Source: Oscillatoria sp.
Lineage (GTDB): Bacteria; Cyanobacteriota; Cyanobacteriia; Cyanobacteriales; Laspinemataceae
Assembly (NCBI GenBank): GCA_011390515.1
Contig: JAABSJ010000003.1
Coordinates: forward strand, 1-64,000
DNA length: 64,000 nt
Direction: 5' to 3'
Shown: piece after piece, positions 11,329-21,400 of the stretch
Layout of the letters: every line of letters starts with the position of its first letter
How positions within the stretch are numbered: the stretch's first letter is position 1
The notes under the pieces: generated by a model
Database searches by the model: none
What the model saw: the letters and a program-made list of their open reading frames with translations, nothing else
Told to the model about the DNA's origin: nothing
Translations under genes and position numbers: made by a program

Positions 11329-11440
11329 CGGGAGCATCTCAATTTTGCCTAAAAGGGGAATTGACAAGTCTTGCTCCCCCTGACCTCGTAGGGAAGGGGG
11401 CTGGGGGGTTAGGTCTCTTGAACAAATTGAGATGCTCCCG
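11329..11440. mobile_element. MITE-like element (family A), copy 1
   Basis: Terminal inverted repeats CGGGAGCATCTCAATTT / AAATTGAGATGCTCCCG, flanked by direct repeat TGACAA (11323-11328, 11441-11446). Confidence 0.75.
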
Positions 11441-11475
11441 TGACAAATTGATAGATAGAAAGAGAATATTTCTTT

Positions 11476-12006
11476 ATGACCGCTTCTAATTTGACAGGAA
11501 AAAGCCAAATTCGTTCCGAAGAAACTCAAAACCTGGTTAATGATTTTGAAAAATTGAGTACCGATGACAAATTGGCTTTACTCTATTGGATTTACGAGAA
11601 AATGGGAGATTCCATTACTCCAGCCGCGCCCGAGGCAGCCGAACCCAACATTGCACCGATGCTGATGGATGACTATTACAAGCTCTCAGAAGATGAGCAG
11701 CTTCAAATCATGCGGGATATTGTGGATCGGAAAGATACAGTTTATTCCCATGCTTATGGGGCGTTATCTGCTAATAATCAATTAGTCGTCTGGTATGCCT
11801 GGGCCGTGGGAATGGGCGATCGCATCGTAGATATGCCGTCCGATTACCAATCCACCCCCGAAACCAATAGTCTTCTATCTCAGATAGAAAAGGCTGAATT
11901 CGAGGAGCAAATTTCGATTTTACGAGAAATTGCTGGCGGAATGGGCTATAATTCCGTGGGAGAAATGCCCAGCCAAGCTGAAACGGGTGTCACCCCCAGC
12001 TTATAA
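11476..12006 (+). CDS. Helical carotenoid protein (orange carotenoid protein N-terminal domain homolog)
   Basis: LSTDDKLALLYWIYEKMG, ANNQLVVWYAWAVGMGDRIVDMPSDY, QISILREIAGGMGY; no C-terminal NTF2-like domain. Confidence 0.85.
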   Translation: MTASNLTGKSQIRSEETQNLVNDFEKLSTDDKLALLYWIYEKMGDSITPAAPEAAEPNIAPMLMDDYYKLSEDEQLQIMRDIVDRKDTVYSHAYGALSANNQLVVWYAWAVGMGDRIVDMPSDYQSTPETNSLLSQIEKAEFEEQISILREIAGGMGYNSVGEMPSQAETGVTPSL

Positions 12007-12040
12007 TTTCAATGCTAGACCATAACAGCATAAACTCTGT

Positions 12041-12062
12041 AGGGACGCACTGCGGTGCGTCC
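12041..12062. terminator. Hairpin downstream of the HCP gene
   Basis: gggacgcactgcggtgcgtcc stem-loop 36 nt after the stop codon. Confidence 0.45.
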
Positions 12063-12195
12063 TTCCGTTTGTCTATATTTTCTCGGGATATAAAAGTTTT
12101 TAATGGGGCGGATAGAACCGAGTTAGATGGATTAAATAATCAGTTTAATCAGCCTGGTTTCTGTAGAAATCTGCCCCCAATAAATGAATCACACA

Positions 12196-12233
12196 CTTGT
12201 TAACTTGTTAACTTGTTAACTTGTTAACTTGTT
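12196..12233. repeat. 8-bp microsatellite (CTTGTTAA)n
   Basis: cttgttaacttgttaacttgttaacttgttaacttgtta. Confidence 0.9.
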
Positions 12234-12234
12234 A

Positions 12235-12478
12235 TATAGCAGTCCTAAATGATTTGTAACATTTTTAGCTCCCCTCGGATGTTCTGGGCGGCCGAGGGGA
12301 TGCAAAAAAGTACCTCATCAGTCCACCGAAGCGCTATAAAAGGAGTGGGAGCATCTTGCTCCCTACTATATAGCTAGGGGTTGCAGCAGTTTGGCAATGG
12401 ACCCTCACCCCCAACCGTCGGCGGCCCAGAACATCCGAGGGGAGAAGAAGATGTTATAAATCATTTAGGACTGCTATA
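12235..12478. mobile_element. TATAGC-ended palindromic element (family B), composite
   Basis: TATAGCAGTCCTAAATGATTTGTAACAT ... ATGTTATAAATCATTTAGGACTGCTATA inverted ends. Confidence 0.65.
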
Positions 12479-12582
12479 GCCAGTCTAAATGAAGTTGGCA
12501 TAAAGATCGGCTCCCCTCGGATGCTCTGGGAGAGGGGTTGGGGGCCGCCATCGTCTTCCGCAATTGAGTTAGGACTGCTATA
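12475..12582. mobile_element. TATAGC-ended element (family B), abutting copy
   Basis: tatagccagtctaaatga ... gttaggactgctata; shares internal ctcggatgctctggg. Confidence 0.6.
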
Positions 12583-12611
12583 TATAGGGAAATTTTAATT
12601 GGGGGATTGCC

Positions 12612-15600
12612 CTAATTAACTTCTGAGATAGAGCGAGGGATTTGAATTGAGAAAGTCGAACCTTCATCAAGCTGACTTTTGACCGAAATCGTCCCCTTCA
12701 TCAGACGAACCAAAGAGTCACAGAGCGCTAACCCTAAGCCGGTCCCAGGATATTCGCGAGTGGTGGTTTGATCCCCTTGGCGGAAGGCTTCAAAAATATG
12801 ATTAAGCTGTTCGGGAGGGATACCGATACCCGTATCCTTGACCAAAATTTCCACCCACTCCGGAGAGGGACTGGAGAGGGAAACTTCCACCCCGCCGGAA
12901 GTCGTAAACTTAATCGCATTGGAAATCAAATTAGTAACCACCTGTCGCAAGCGTAGGCGATCGCCCACAACTAGGGGATTATCCACAGTAGAACTAAACT
13001 GCAACGTTAAATTCTTACGTTGGGCAAAAATTCGCAATTCCTCACAGGTAGCACTGACTAATAAATCCACTTCAAACTCTTCTAACTTCAGTTCAGAATG
13101 ACCCGCCTCAATTTTAGACAAGTCGAGGATATCATCAATTAAAGCCAGTAATTGCTTACCATTCTTGAGAATGCGTTCCACCATTTGTTTTTGCTGAGGA
13201 GCCAAGGGATGGCGGCGTCCCCGCAACAGGACCTGAGAAAAGCCCAAAATTGAATTCATCGGAGTCCGCAGTTCGTGAGACATGGTGGCTAAAAACTCAG
13301 ACTTGAGGCGAGATGCCTCCTTGAGTTGGTCGTTTTGACGTTCAATCTGTTGACGTTTGGACTCTAGTTCCTGATTTTGACAAGCCAGAGTATGATTTTG
13401 AGCTTGTAAGAGTTGATCGCGTTCCTCTAAAATTTCGATAGAGCGGGCATTGTTAATGGCGATCGCCGCTTGTTCGCCCACTGCGGTGACCATTTGACGG
13501 AGGTCCTCCACCTCAAAGGCCGCCAAATCTTCCCAATTGCCCACAGCGAGTACCCCCAAACGCCCTGCTCGCGCCGACTCAATCGGCACAGCATACACAC
13601 AAGCGGGTAAATCCCCGGGGAGAATTTCGGTCTCGGAATCCGTAGTCAGTCCATCGAGAGAATGGCATCGCAACAGAGACTGACCCGTAGCAAACACCTC
13701 GGATAGTAAAGAATCCTTGGTTTTCAACGGGATGCCGATGGGTAAATTTTGGGTACCGGTGCCTACAGTCGCCATTAATTCGAGATGATCCAATTGGCGA
13801 TCGTGCAGGACAATTAGACAAAACTGAGCCTTGGGAATCGCCTCGCAGACGGCTTCTACCATCAGTTGTAACAACCGGGGTAAATCAGCAATCCGCTGGT
13901 TGAGCAAATTGGCCAACTGTTGGAGGGTCCGCAACTGGCGTTGCCGTTCCCCTAAAATACAGACCGTCTTGCGGAGGTTTTCTCCCGTTTCGCGAGCTTC
14001 CCGGTAGAGGATGGCTTTTTCCAGGGTCATGGCACCCCGACGCACCAAATCTTCAACCAGAGACAGGTCGCTGGAAGTATAGCCTGCATCTCCATCTAAA
14101 CGCAGACGACGAGAACTCGGCTGATTGCCACGCACTAGGAGAATGGAGCCAAAAGTGCGATCGCCGAATGAAATGGGCAACCAGAGATACGCCTGACAAT
14201 CCAGCGATCGCAACAATTCCAGATGTTCTGGATCCTGAGCGACTGCTGCCAGTTCATCGTCCGTAATTCCCAAACAAAACTCCGTCCCATTCTGCCGTTC
14301 TCCCCAGTCAGAGCGGGACTGGGAGCAGCGCATCTCCCTCAGTTTTTGCAAAGAGCTGTAGCGACCCTCCCCATTCACCGGGTAGCCATTTTGCAAGGCC
14401 CAAACCGTCGATTGCTTCGAGGGATCCAAACAAGCCACGGTCACACAATGATAGTTTCCGTCCGAGGACCCGAGGGGTTTAGTGCCACTTTCCATCACAT
14501 TGATCGCGCACCAATCGGCAAACCGAGGCACCAGTAGTCTCGCCAAATTCTCCAGGGTCGTTTGGTAATCCAGGGAGGCGGTGAGGAGAGTGGTTGCTTC
14601 GGCTAAAAAGGAGCGGGATTCGGCAATGCGCTGGCGTTCCGTACTCAGCAGGGCCTTAGCTGCCTCCGCCACTTTGCGGGCTAACTGTTCGCGCAGGAGC
14701 AATTCATCTTTGAGTTGTCGGGCATTTTCCAGTTCCAATTTTTGCGTGCGGACTAAACGCTCTAGGTCATGATTGAGCAGGGCAGCTTTTTCTTCCTTCT
14801 CCTTGCGTGGGGTAATATCGCGGGAAACGGCGATCGCGTCAGATTCTCTCCTTAATTCTGGGTTATGGGCAGATCCCAGGGTGGTTTCCAACCAAATATA
14901 GACCCCATCTTTGCACTGATGGCGATAGGTGACCCGATTTGAACGAGACTTCTGGGTTAAGCGCTCAAAGATGCGGTTGACTGCTGTCAGGTCATCGGGA
15001 TGAACGAACCCATAAATACTTTGCCCAATCAGTTCCTCGGGTTCATATCCCAACAGGGAACGACTGGCTCTAGAGACATATAGGTAAAGTCCCTCGGGAC
15101 TATGGCGAGCAATTAAGTCCTGGGACTGTTCGACCATGAACTGATATTTCGGGTCGTTGAGTTCCCTCGGATAGTCTTGATCTTCTGTAAAATTGTCAAT
15201 CTCCTGGAGGTAGACAATCACGGTACTGGGATGGCGCTCCTCCGGGTCAAAATCCTGATCAAATAAGGGCTGTAGGTTGAGGGAGACCCACTTTAGGGTG
15301 TCATTGGGTTGGCAAATCCCTAGGATGGTATTGGATTGCGCTTCTCCCGTCTCGAAGGTGATGGCGACGGGATGGCGATCGCCTTCAACGGGTGAACCGT
15401 CGAGGAAGATGCTGGAATAGCCTGCATCTTGATATGAGCGTCCGATCAACTCCCGAACGCTTAAGCCTAAAATTCTTTCTGCACAGGGATTGCAGGTGGT
15501 GAGAATCCCATCGGCATCATAAATGAGCAATCCTTCGTCCCCCGAGGTTTTATGGGACCCTTGAGGCTCACCCGGTCCCTCGCTCAGGGCTGGTTCTGAC

Positions 15601-17711
15601 CTTTTTCCTGGGGAACTATCGGAACTACCCCGTTCCATCTCTGTGCGGTAGTGAATGCTATCGTGAAGGCTCTCCCTATCTCTACCTGGATAGTTTTTCT
15701 GGTCCCTTGGATTCTCCTGAGCTGGTTTCTCCTGGGGGTCTGGGGAGTTTTGGGGAGAGGGACAGGCTCCAAAATACGAGGGAACGCTCTGGGAACAATC
15801 CTCTGGGGTTGGTTTGTTGTTCGGGTTCAAGGCGATGGTTTCACTCCCATCCAGAAGCGAAGATTTTCCCGTCCGGTTCTGGAGTTGTGAAACATGAGTC
15901 TCTTGGGAAGGGTGGGATAAGAAGGAAGAAACGGACTCCGGGGGATGATTGCCGGGGTTTTCCCTTGTCGGTTGCGTGGATGCGGAGGCAGCGGAAGAGC
16001 GATCGCGGTGGGATTGGCTATGGCGATCGCTCTTTTCGGCTCCAGTAACGAGGTGGGTGTGGTTCTGGGGTGAGGGTTTTGGGCGATCGCCCGGGGTATT
16101 TCCCGGGTCCTCGGTTGGGTGGTCCCAGCATTCTGGAGACAGCTTTTCCAGGGTTTCTGATGCTTGCTGAATCATCCCTTCTAGCAAACCTAGCTGATAG
16201 CCATTCAAAGCCGATCGCCCTTCAGGGATGACAAATAGTAGTCCCACCTTTTGAGCTTCACCCTTCCCGATCACCGGAAATACGAGCAGGGACCCCAGTT
16301 CGGTGACCAGGACTTCACAGCCTTCCCCTTCCGGTAAGGCAATGGACCACAGCACCGCTTCCGGGGAAGGCGATCGCCAAATCTGATCCGGGAAGGCTTT
16401 CAGCAGTAGGCTTTCTAAGCGTTCCCACAGGGAATCAGCCAGGAGGCGATGGCAATTCATCACCCCTTGCAATTCCCCGGACTGGTCCCAAAGAAGACCG
16501 GCGATATGATAGGGGGTAATTAACTCCAGGGTTTGGAAGAGTTCGGCGAAATCCTCCTCGTTTTCTAGGGATGGCAGTCTTTGAGTCTCCGAGTCATCGA
16601 GGGATTCCAGAGCCCTTGTCTGGGTTGAGGTCGGGAGATTCAGAGGGTGTTGGCGATCGCGATCGCTCAGTTGAGCATTGAGCAGACGAACTTCTTCCTG
16701 AGTTTCTGCATAGAGGCTCAAACAGGCTTGTTCGCGCTGTTTCCGTTTTGTAATATCCCTCATCAGGGTCACCGCCCCTAATTTGATGCCTCCGGGGTTA
16801 AAAATCGGATTACTATTAGCCAGCATGATCCGGGGTTTTCCGGTTTTAGGCGTGATCACTAATTCTTTTTCTGATGGCGTTTCCGTTTGTAAGGCTTCCC
16901 AGATGGGCAAGGTTTCCGGGGAAATTGGCCGGGGATCGACAGCCCCCTGATTGCTCTGGGAATTACCCATAGAAACCCCACTCCCTGAACGGGAGGGGTC
17001 GGGTGTCCCGGGGAGTTTTTCATTGCTTGGACGGGATTCTGGGGCGCTCTGCCGGAGGTTCTGTTTTGCTAATCCATATAATTCTTGTGCCGCCTGATTA
17101 AAAATTTGGATAGTTCCATTGGCATCCCCAGCAATAATCGCTTCCGAACAAGAGGCAATGAGATTTTCTATAAATTCTTGTTTTTCTTGGAGTTGGAGTT
17201 GGGTTTGTTTGAGGCGATCGATATCCGTAAACGTTCCTTGCCATTCCACCACTTGGCCCTTTTCACCGCGAACGGGAATGGCTTGGACCAGCATCCATCG
17301 ATAGATGCCGTCGCTTCCTAACAAGCGCAGTTCCATTTCACAAACCGCAACCCCTAAGCGTTTTTGGGTGAGTTCGGTAAGAGTTTCTGGGCTGGATAAT
17401 ACATGATGCCAAATCGGTCTATCTTCCGGGTGGATGGCTTGTAAAAAGCCCCCAGCCAAGGAAACCTCCGGGTCCATCCCCGTATAGGTTTGCCAAGTCG
17501 GGTTTAATTCAGTGATGGTCCCGATTTCATCGGCTTTCCACAGGATTTGTCCCCCCAGGCCAATCCCTGAAGCTGCATCCCGAATGAGTAAGTCGTTTAA
17601 CGGGGGTTGCTGCGGTGAGTTGAAAGGGGTTAGATCGGGGTTAGATCTTCGATTATTAAATTGAGGATTGGTAGGGTTATTCATCTGGTTTGACTCCTTC
17701 CCGATTGTCAT
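12612..17711 (-). CDS. Multi-PAS/GAF sensor histidine kinase (1699 aa)
   Basis: PAS repeats, GAF-like segments, SEFLATMSHELRTPMNSILGFSQVL, NLISNAIKFTTSG, GTGLGLALCDSLV; a more likely start may be the internal MNNPTNP. Confidence 0.88.
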   Translation of the reverse strand: MTIGKESNQMNNPTNPQFNNRRSNPDLTPFNSPQQPPLNDLLIRDAASGIGLGGQILWKADEIGTITELNPTWQTYTGMDPEVSLAGGFLQAIHPEDRPIWHHVLSSPETLTELTQKRLGVAVCEMELRLLGSDGIYRWMLVQAIPVRGEKGQVVEWQGTFTDIDRLKQTQLQLQEKQEFIENLIASCSEAIIAGDANGTIQIFNQAAQELYGLAKQNLRQSAPESRPSNEKLPGTPDPSRSGSGVSMGNSQSNQGAVDPRPISPETLPIWEALQTETPSEKELVITPKTGKPRIMLANSNPIFNPGGIKLGAVTLMRDITKRKQREQACLSLYAETQEEVRLLNAQLSDRDRQHPLNLPTSTQTRALESLDDSETQRLPSLENEEDFAELFQTLELITPYHIAGLLWDQSGELQGVMNCHRLLADSLWERLESLLLKAFPDQIWRSPSPEAVLWSIALPEGEGCEVLVTELGSLLVFPVIGKGEAQKVGLLFVIPEGRSALNGYQLGLLEGMIQQASETLEKLSPECWDHPTEDPGNTPGDRPKPSPQNHTHLVTGAEKSDRHSQSHRDRSSAASASTQPTRENPGNHPPESVSSFLSHPSQETHVSQLQNRTGKSSLLDGSETIALNPNNKPTPEDCSQSVPSYFGACPSPQNSPDPQEKPAQENPRDQKNYPGRDRESLHDSIHYRTEMERGSSDSSPGKRSEPALSEGPGEPQGSHKTSGDEGLLIYDADGILTTCNPCAERILGLSVRELIGRSYQDAGYSSIFLDGSPVEGDRHPVAITFETGEAQSNTILGICQPNDTLKWVSLNLQPLFDQDFDPEERHPSTVIVYLQEIDNFTEDQDYPRELNDPKYQFMVEQSQDLIARHSPEGLYLYVSRASRSLLGYEPEELIGQSIYGFVHPDDLTAVNRIFERLTQKSRSNRVTYRHQCKDGVYIWLETTLGSAHNPELRRESDAIAVSRDITPRKEKEEKAALLNHDLERLVRTQKLELENARQLKDELLLREQLARKVAEAAKALLSTERQRIAESRSFLAEATTLLTASLDYQTTLENLARLLVPRFADWCAINVMESGTKPLGSSDGNYHCVTVACLDPSKQSTVWALQNGYPVNGEGRYSSLQKLREMRCSQSRSDWGERQNGTEFCLGITDDELAAVAQDPEHLELLRSLDCQAYLWLPISFGDRTFGSILLVRGNQPSSRRLRLDGDAGYTSSDLSLVEDLVRRGAMTLEKAILYREARETGENLRKTVCILGERQRQLRTLQQLANLLNQRIADLPRLLQLMVEAVCEAIPKAQFCLIVLHDRQLDHLELMATVGTGTQNLPIGIPLKTKDSLLSEVFATGQSLLRCHSLDGLTTDSETEILPGDLPACVYAVPIESARAGRLGVLAVGNWEDLAAFEVEDLRQMVTAVGEQAAIAINNARSIEILEERDQLLQAQNHTLACQNQELESKRQQIERQNDQLKEASRLKSEFLATMSHELRTPMNSILGFSQVLLRGRRHPLAPQQKQMVERILKNGKQLLALIDDILDLSKIEAGHSELKLEEFEVDLLVSATCEELRIFAQRKNLTLQFSSTVDNPLVVGDRLRLRQVVTNLISNAIKFTTSGGVEVSLSSPSPEWVEILVKDTGIGIPPEQLNHIFEAFRQGDQTTTREYPGTGLGLALCDSLVRLMKGTISVKSQLDEGSTFSIQIPRSISEVN

Positions 17712-18037
17712 AAAAGTTTGTAAATTGTGGGTCTCTTGGAAAAATTTGTTGATGGTTTCATTGGAGTTAGGATGTTATGCAGGGTTTTAAGATAATGTTC
17801 AGGTAATTTATTGGATTTTAAACAAAGAATCTTTATGCGGAAAGATTCTTAGAAAAAATTCAAATATTAGGCTTGATTTAGCATCAATTTATTCTCCGAC
17901 TATCAATCTGTTTAAAGGGTTGATCCGTCCCTCATGCCGATTTGATAAAATCTTACTTAATAGAAAGGTTATAATTGCCCAAGAATAACTCTCGGAAAAG
18001 TCTGTGAGGGCATTGACAAAGGACCAGTCTGCTGGAA

Positions 18038-18147
18038 GGGGAGTATCTCAATTTTGCCTAAAAACCGATCTGACCTCTTTCTCCCACTTCCCTACAAGGG
18101 AAGGGGGCTGGGGGGTTAGGTCTCTTGAACAAATTGAGATGCTCCCC
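18038..18147. mobile_element. MITE-like element (family A), copy 2
   Basis: GGGGAGTATCTCAATTT ... AAATTGAGATGCTCCCC flanked by direct repeat CTGGAA (18032-18037, 18148-18153). Confidence 0.82.
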
Positions 18148-18162
18148 CTGGAAGTACCATCG

Positions 18163-18210
18163 TAGGGTGGGCAGTGCCCACAGTAAGTCAGGTGGACACT
18201 GCCCACCCTA
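18163..18210. repeat. Inverted-repeat intergenic element
   Basis: TAGGGTGGGCAGTGCCCAC / GTGGACACTGCCCACCCTA. Confidence 0.75.
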
Positions 18211-19493
18211 CAACTCGGAAAAGTCTGTGATGGCATTGACAAAGGAGCAGTCTTCTGGAAGTGCCATGGGAAAGATGGGGCAAGAAACGCTCAGACCGAG
18301 GGAAAGTTCTGTGCCCACTGCTTCTGATAGAACCCGGGAATCCGAGTTTGAGGAAAGGGAAAGATAAAGGATGCCGAGGCGATCGCCCGGGGAGATGCTC
18401 GCACCCGTGGCGGATGATCTCGAACCCCCTGATGATCGCCACCGGCTCGAAAACAGGAACCTTGGGACGGATGTTAGGACTGTAGTCTGTGCAAAAAAAC
18501 ACTCCATCTCCTCCCCTGGCTGGGATTGAATGGCTGCCCTGATGATAGAAATCGAGCAGTTAATCGGAACACATCAATGGTCCAATTAGCCAGGATCCTC
18601 AAGAAAGTTGATAAAATAATAAAGTTTAGAGACCTCCGTTACGTCAATTTTGGAATCCCTTGTCCATTGCAGCTTAAATAATTTAATGGCGATGCTTAAC
18701 ACCAAAAAGGACTCAATAACTATAGTGTTAGATAATATAAATGTATCTCGATCAGATACTGACTACCTCTATCAATAGGTGGAATTCGCTCTAGGAAACG
18801 AATTCATCCGGTCGGACTGGAATCAAGGTATCCCCTGAACCGAGTCCAGGAACCCCAGGGATGAGCGCCAAGGGATCACTCAGTTTTCCCCTTCAATCCA
18901 GGCCAGCTCCTAGAGTGGAACGGCAATCATTTGGAAACCCCATGCGGGTTTCCCTCGGGGCTGATCTCCACGGGGATACTCAGAGCCTATTGAGAAGGGG
19001 AATTTTGGCAAGAATCACCAGGGGAAAACGACCGGCAAGGGAAAAGGTCCCCAGAGGGGGAAGCACTTTGATAAACTGGTTTGAGAGACCTCCTGTTTAA
19101 GGGCATCGGATTGATTTTGACCATTCGGGTCATCACAAACGTGGCCCAAAATTGTTAAACTTTTGTTTTCCCTTGTGGAAAGTTATATCAAAAGTCAGCA
19201 CCCCTACCGACTGGAAGGGGTTTCGGATAAGCATCCGGACTGAAATTGCTGAAGAAAGCCAATCACGCAGTTAGGGAACTCCAAAAAATAAAATATCCAA
19301 AAAACCCGCACCCTGTTCTCTGAGCGTTCCGCTAGGAAAGGGTGGGGCGACAAAGACGAAGCCCGCCTGCGCGGGCTGTAAGAGTCTTGTTAGGTCCTTA
19401 ACCATTGAATTTGGATGATTTATTTGTTGGAATACCCTTACTGAGTACAGAATTGAAAAATACCCCCTAGGAAGCCGGTACAGTATTGGTTAG

Positions 19494-19560
19494 AAACCAG
19501 GTTTTTCAGAAAATTTCTGCCCTGAAAGGACCCAAGAAAGGCCCAAAAACCTGGTTTCTT
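19494..19560. repeat. Imperfect inverted repeat
   Basis: gaaaccaggttttt ... aaaaacctggtttc; related gaaacccggttt-type motifs near 23665 and 62018. Confidence 0.65.
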
Positions 19561-19732
19561 GTCACGGGGATCTCAAAAAACTGTAGCAATGCCCGAGTTT
19601 AGCGGACATGGGAGGGAGTCGCGGTGTTTGAAGTGGCAGATCTGGGTTTCGGAGCGTTCCCAGGATGAGATCCCTGAAAAAAACTCTCCAACTTCTCGCT
19701 GTAAACGACGGGGTTGAGACCCTTTTTAATAA

Positions 19733-20458
19733 ATGAGTGAAATTCGCGTTGCTTTAGTTGAAGACCATGACCTGACTCGGATAGGAATCCGAACGGCTTT
19801 GCAACAATCTGATGGAATCGTCGTTGTCGGGGATGCCGCCAACGGCACCTCGGGATTGAAATTGCTGATGGATACCAAGCCGGATATTGGGATTGTTGAT
19901 ATTGGGTTACCGGATATTGATGGAATTGAAGTGACCCAGCGACTGCAACAAGCACAAGCTGCTCAAGGGCAGAATCCCCAAACCAAAATCTTGATCTTGA
20001 CCTTTCAGGATAATGAAGATGCGGTGCTGGCTGCATTTGCTGCCGGTGCGGATTCTTACTGCATGAAGGATATTAGCTTTGAGGAATTGCTGGGAGTGGT
20101 TCGCCTCACCTATGAAGGTAACTCTTGGATTGATCCGGCGATCGCCGGGATCGTCCTCAAGCAGGCCCGCACGACGAATGCCCAACCCACCCTAGGCTCT
20201 CAGAAGAAAGAAACGGTCACGATTAAGGCTCCAGAACCTGAATATAGTCAGATTATCGAAGCCTATCCTCTGACGGAACGAGAACTAGAAGTTTTAGAAC
20301 TGATTGTCCAAGGATACAATAATGCTGAAATTTCCGAAAAGCTGTACATCACAGTGGGGACGGTGAAAACTCACGTTCGGAATATATTAAACAAGCTCTG
20401 TGCCAATGACCGCACCCAAGCTGCTGTTTTGGCGTTGCGCTCTGGATTAGTGGGATAA
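19733..20458 (+). CDS. NarL/LuxR-family response regulator, Rre1-like
   Basis: IRVALVEDHDLTRIGIRTALQQ, IVDIGLPDIDGIE, LTERELEVLELIVQGYNNAEISEKLYITVGTVKTHVRNIL. Confidence 0.9.
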   Translation: MSEIRVALVEDHDLTRIGIRTALQQSDGIVVVGDAANGTSGLKLLMDTKPDIGIVDIGLPDIDGIEVTQRLQQAQAAQGQNPQTKILILTFQDNEDAVLAAFAAGADSYCMKDISFEELLGVVRLTYEGNSWIDPAIAGIVLKQARTTNAQPTLGSQKKETVTIKAPEPEYSQIIEAYPLTERELEVLELIVQGYNNAEISEKLYITVGTVKTHVRNILNKLCANDRTQAAVLALRSGLVG

Positions 20459-20813
20459 TTGTAGGGGTTAGGGGTTGCTCGGGAGGGATTTGAGGCGGAG
20501 GCATGGGGAGTGTTTTTGGCGTTGCACAGGTTCTCTGAGCATATGCAGTCCCCAAATCGATCTACCTGCGGATAGAGGTATAACTCCCCAGGGCTCTAGT
20601 AAGCTAAAGATATTCATCAGTCAAGAACTGGACAGTTTTAATCCTCGGAATATCGCGGTTAAACTGCCTAAATGTGGGCAGGGCGATCGCCGATGCCTTT
20701 GAAGCCAGATGGTACTTGATTCATGCCAAGCCTTCAATCTCCCTTTTCTAGGCCAAAGCTAACCCGCAGTGGTTCTCTTGTGGAACAGTGCGGAAGAGTG
20801 GAAGATTGATTGT

Positions 20814-20938
20814 CAGACCAAATCCGGTTGTTAAAAATCCATTTCCTGGATGACGCCGCGCCCCCTGGCTGAGTCCTGGTAGCCCCACCCTTTAGGCTGC
20901 GGGTTTTTATAGACATATCCGAACCGGATTCCGTATCA
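20814..20938. mobile_element. MITE-like element (family C), copy 1
   Basis: accaaatccggttgttaaaa ... gaaccggattccgtatca. Confidence 0.5.
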
Positions 20939-21187
20939 GCCCCTAAATTCGTGAATTTTTCTCCGTCCCGGGAGGAAGAAATCGGACAGTCAACTGCTTA
21001 CCATTGGCAGGGTTTAGAACTCCCGCCCCCCCCATTCCCAAGCTCGTTAAATCGGTAAAAATCGGTAAATTTTCGGGATTGATTAACAGGGTTTAGTTAG
21101 CGAGTGAGCTATCTAAGCCCTATTTTAATAAGAGCCTACCCAATCTGTACTCAACCTGGGTATAACCTGGGGCATTCTCCCGGAATG

Positions 21188-21311
21188 ATACCAAATCCGG
21201 TTGTTAAAAGTCGATTTTCTCTCGCAGCCCGCGTAGGCAGGCTTCGTCCGCAAATGCCCCACCATGCACGGGTGTGGGTTTTGACAGACCTATCACAACC
21301 GTATTCCGTAT
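21188..21311. mobile_element. MITE-like element (family C), copy 2
   Basis: ataccaaatccggttgttaaaa ... cacaaccgtattccgtat; same length and ends as copy 1. Confidence 0.5.
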
Positions 21312-21400
21312 GACTCCAAGGGTTGAACCGGGTTTTTCCTCGGAAAATCCCTTTCAATTAAACAAACCATTGAAAATTTTTAACAAAAAAAGGAACAAAA

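Noticed and set aside
11293-11529. 78-aa minus ORF over the family A element
   Set aside because: Explained by the MITE-like repeat; a near-identical peptide (GSISICSRDLTPQPPSL) appears at 18048-18242 only because the repeat is shared
14223-14537. 104-aa plus ORF inside the large sensor kinase
   Set aside because: Antisense to a well-supported coding region; no start-site or family evidence
18208-18507. Minus-strand ORF ending MALPEDCSFVNAITDFSEL as a gene
   Set aside because: Overlaps the duplicated region and ends in the hairpin element. The two duplicate copies differ mostly at non-synonymous positions, so coding constraint is not supported
17770-19730. Large gap as a site for missed genes or structured RNA
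   Set aside because: Only short ORFs without recognisable motifs; content is mostly repeats and degenerate sequence
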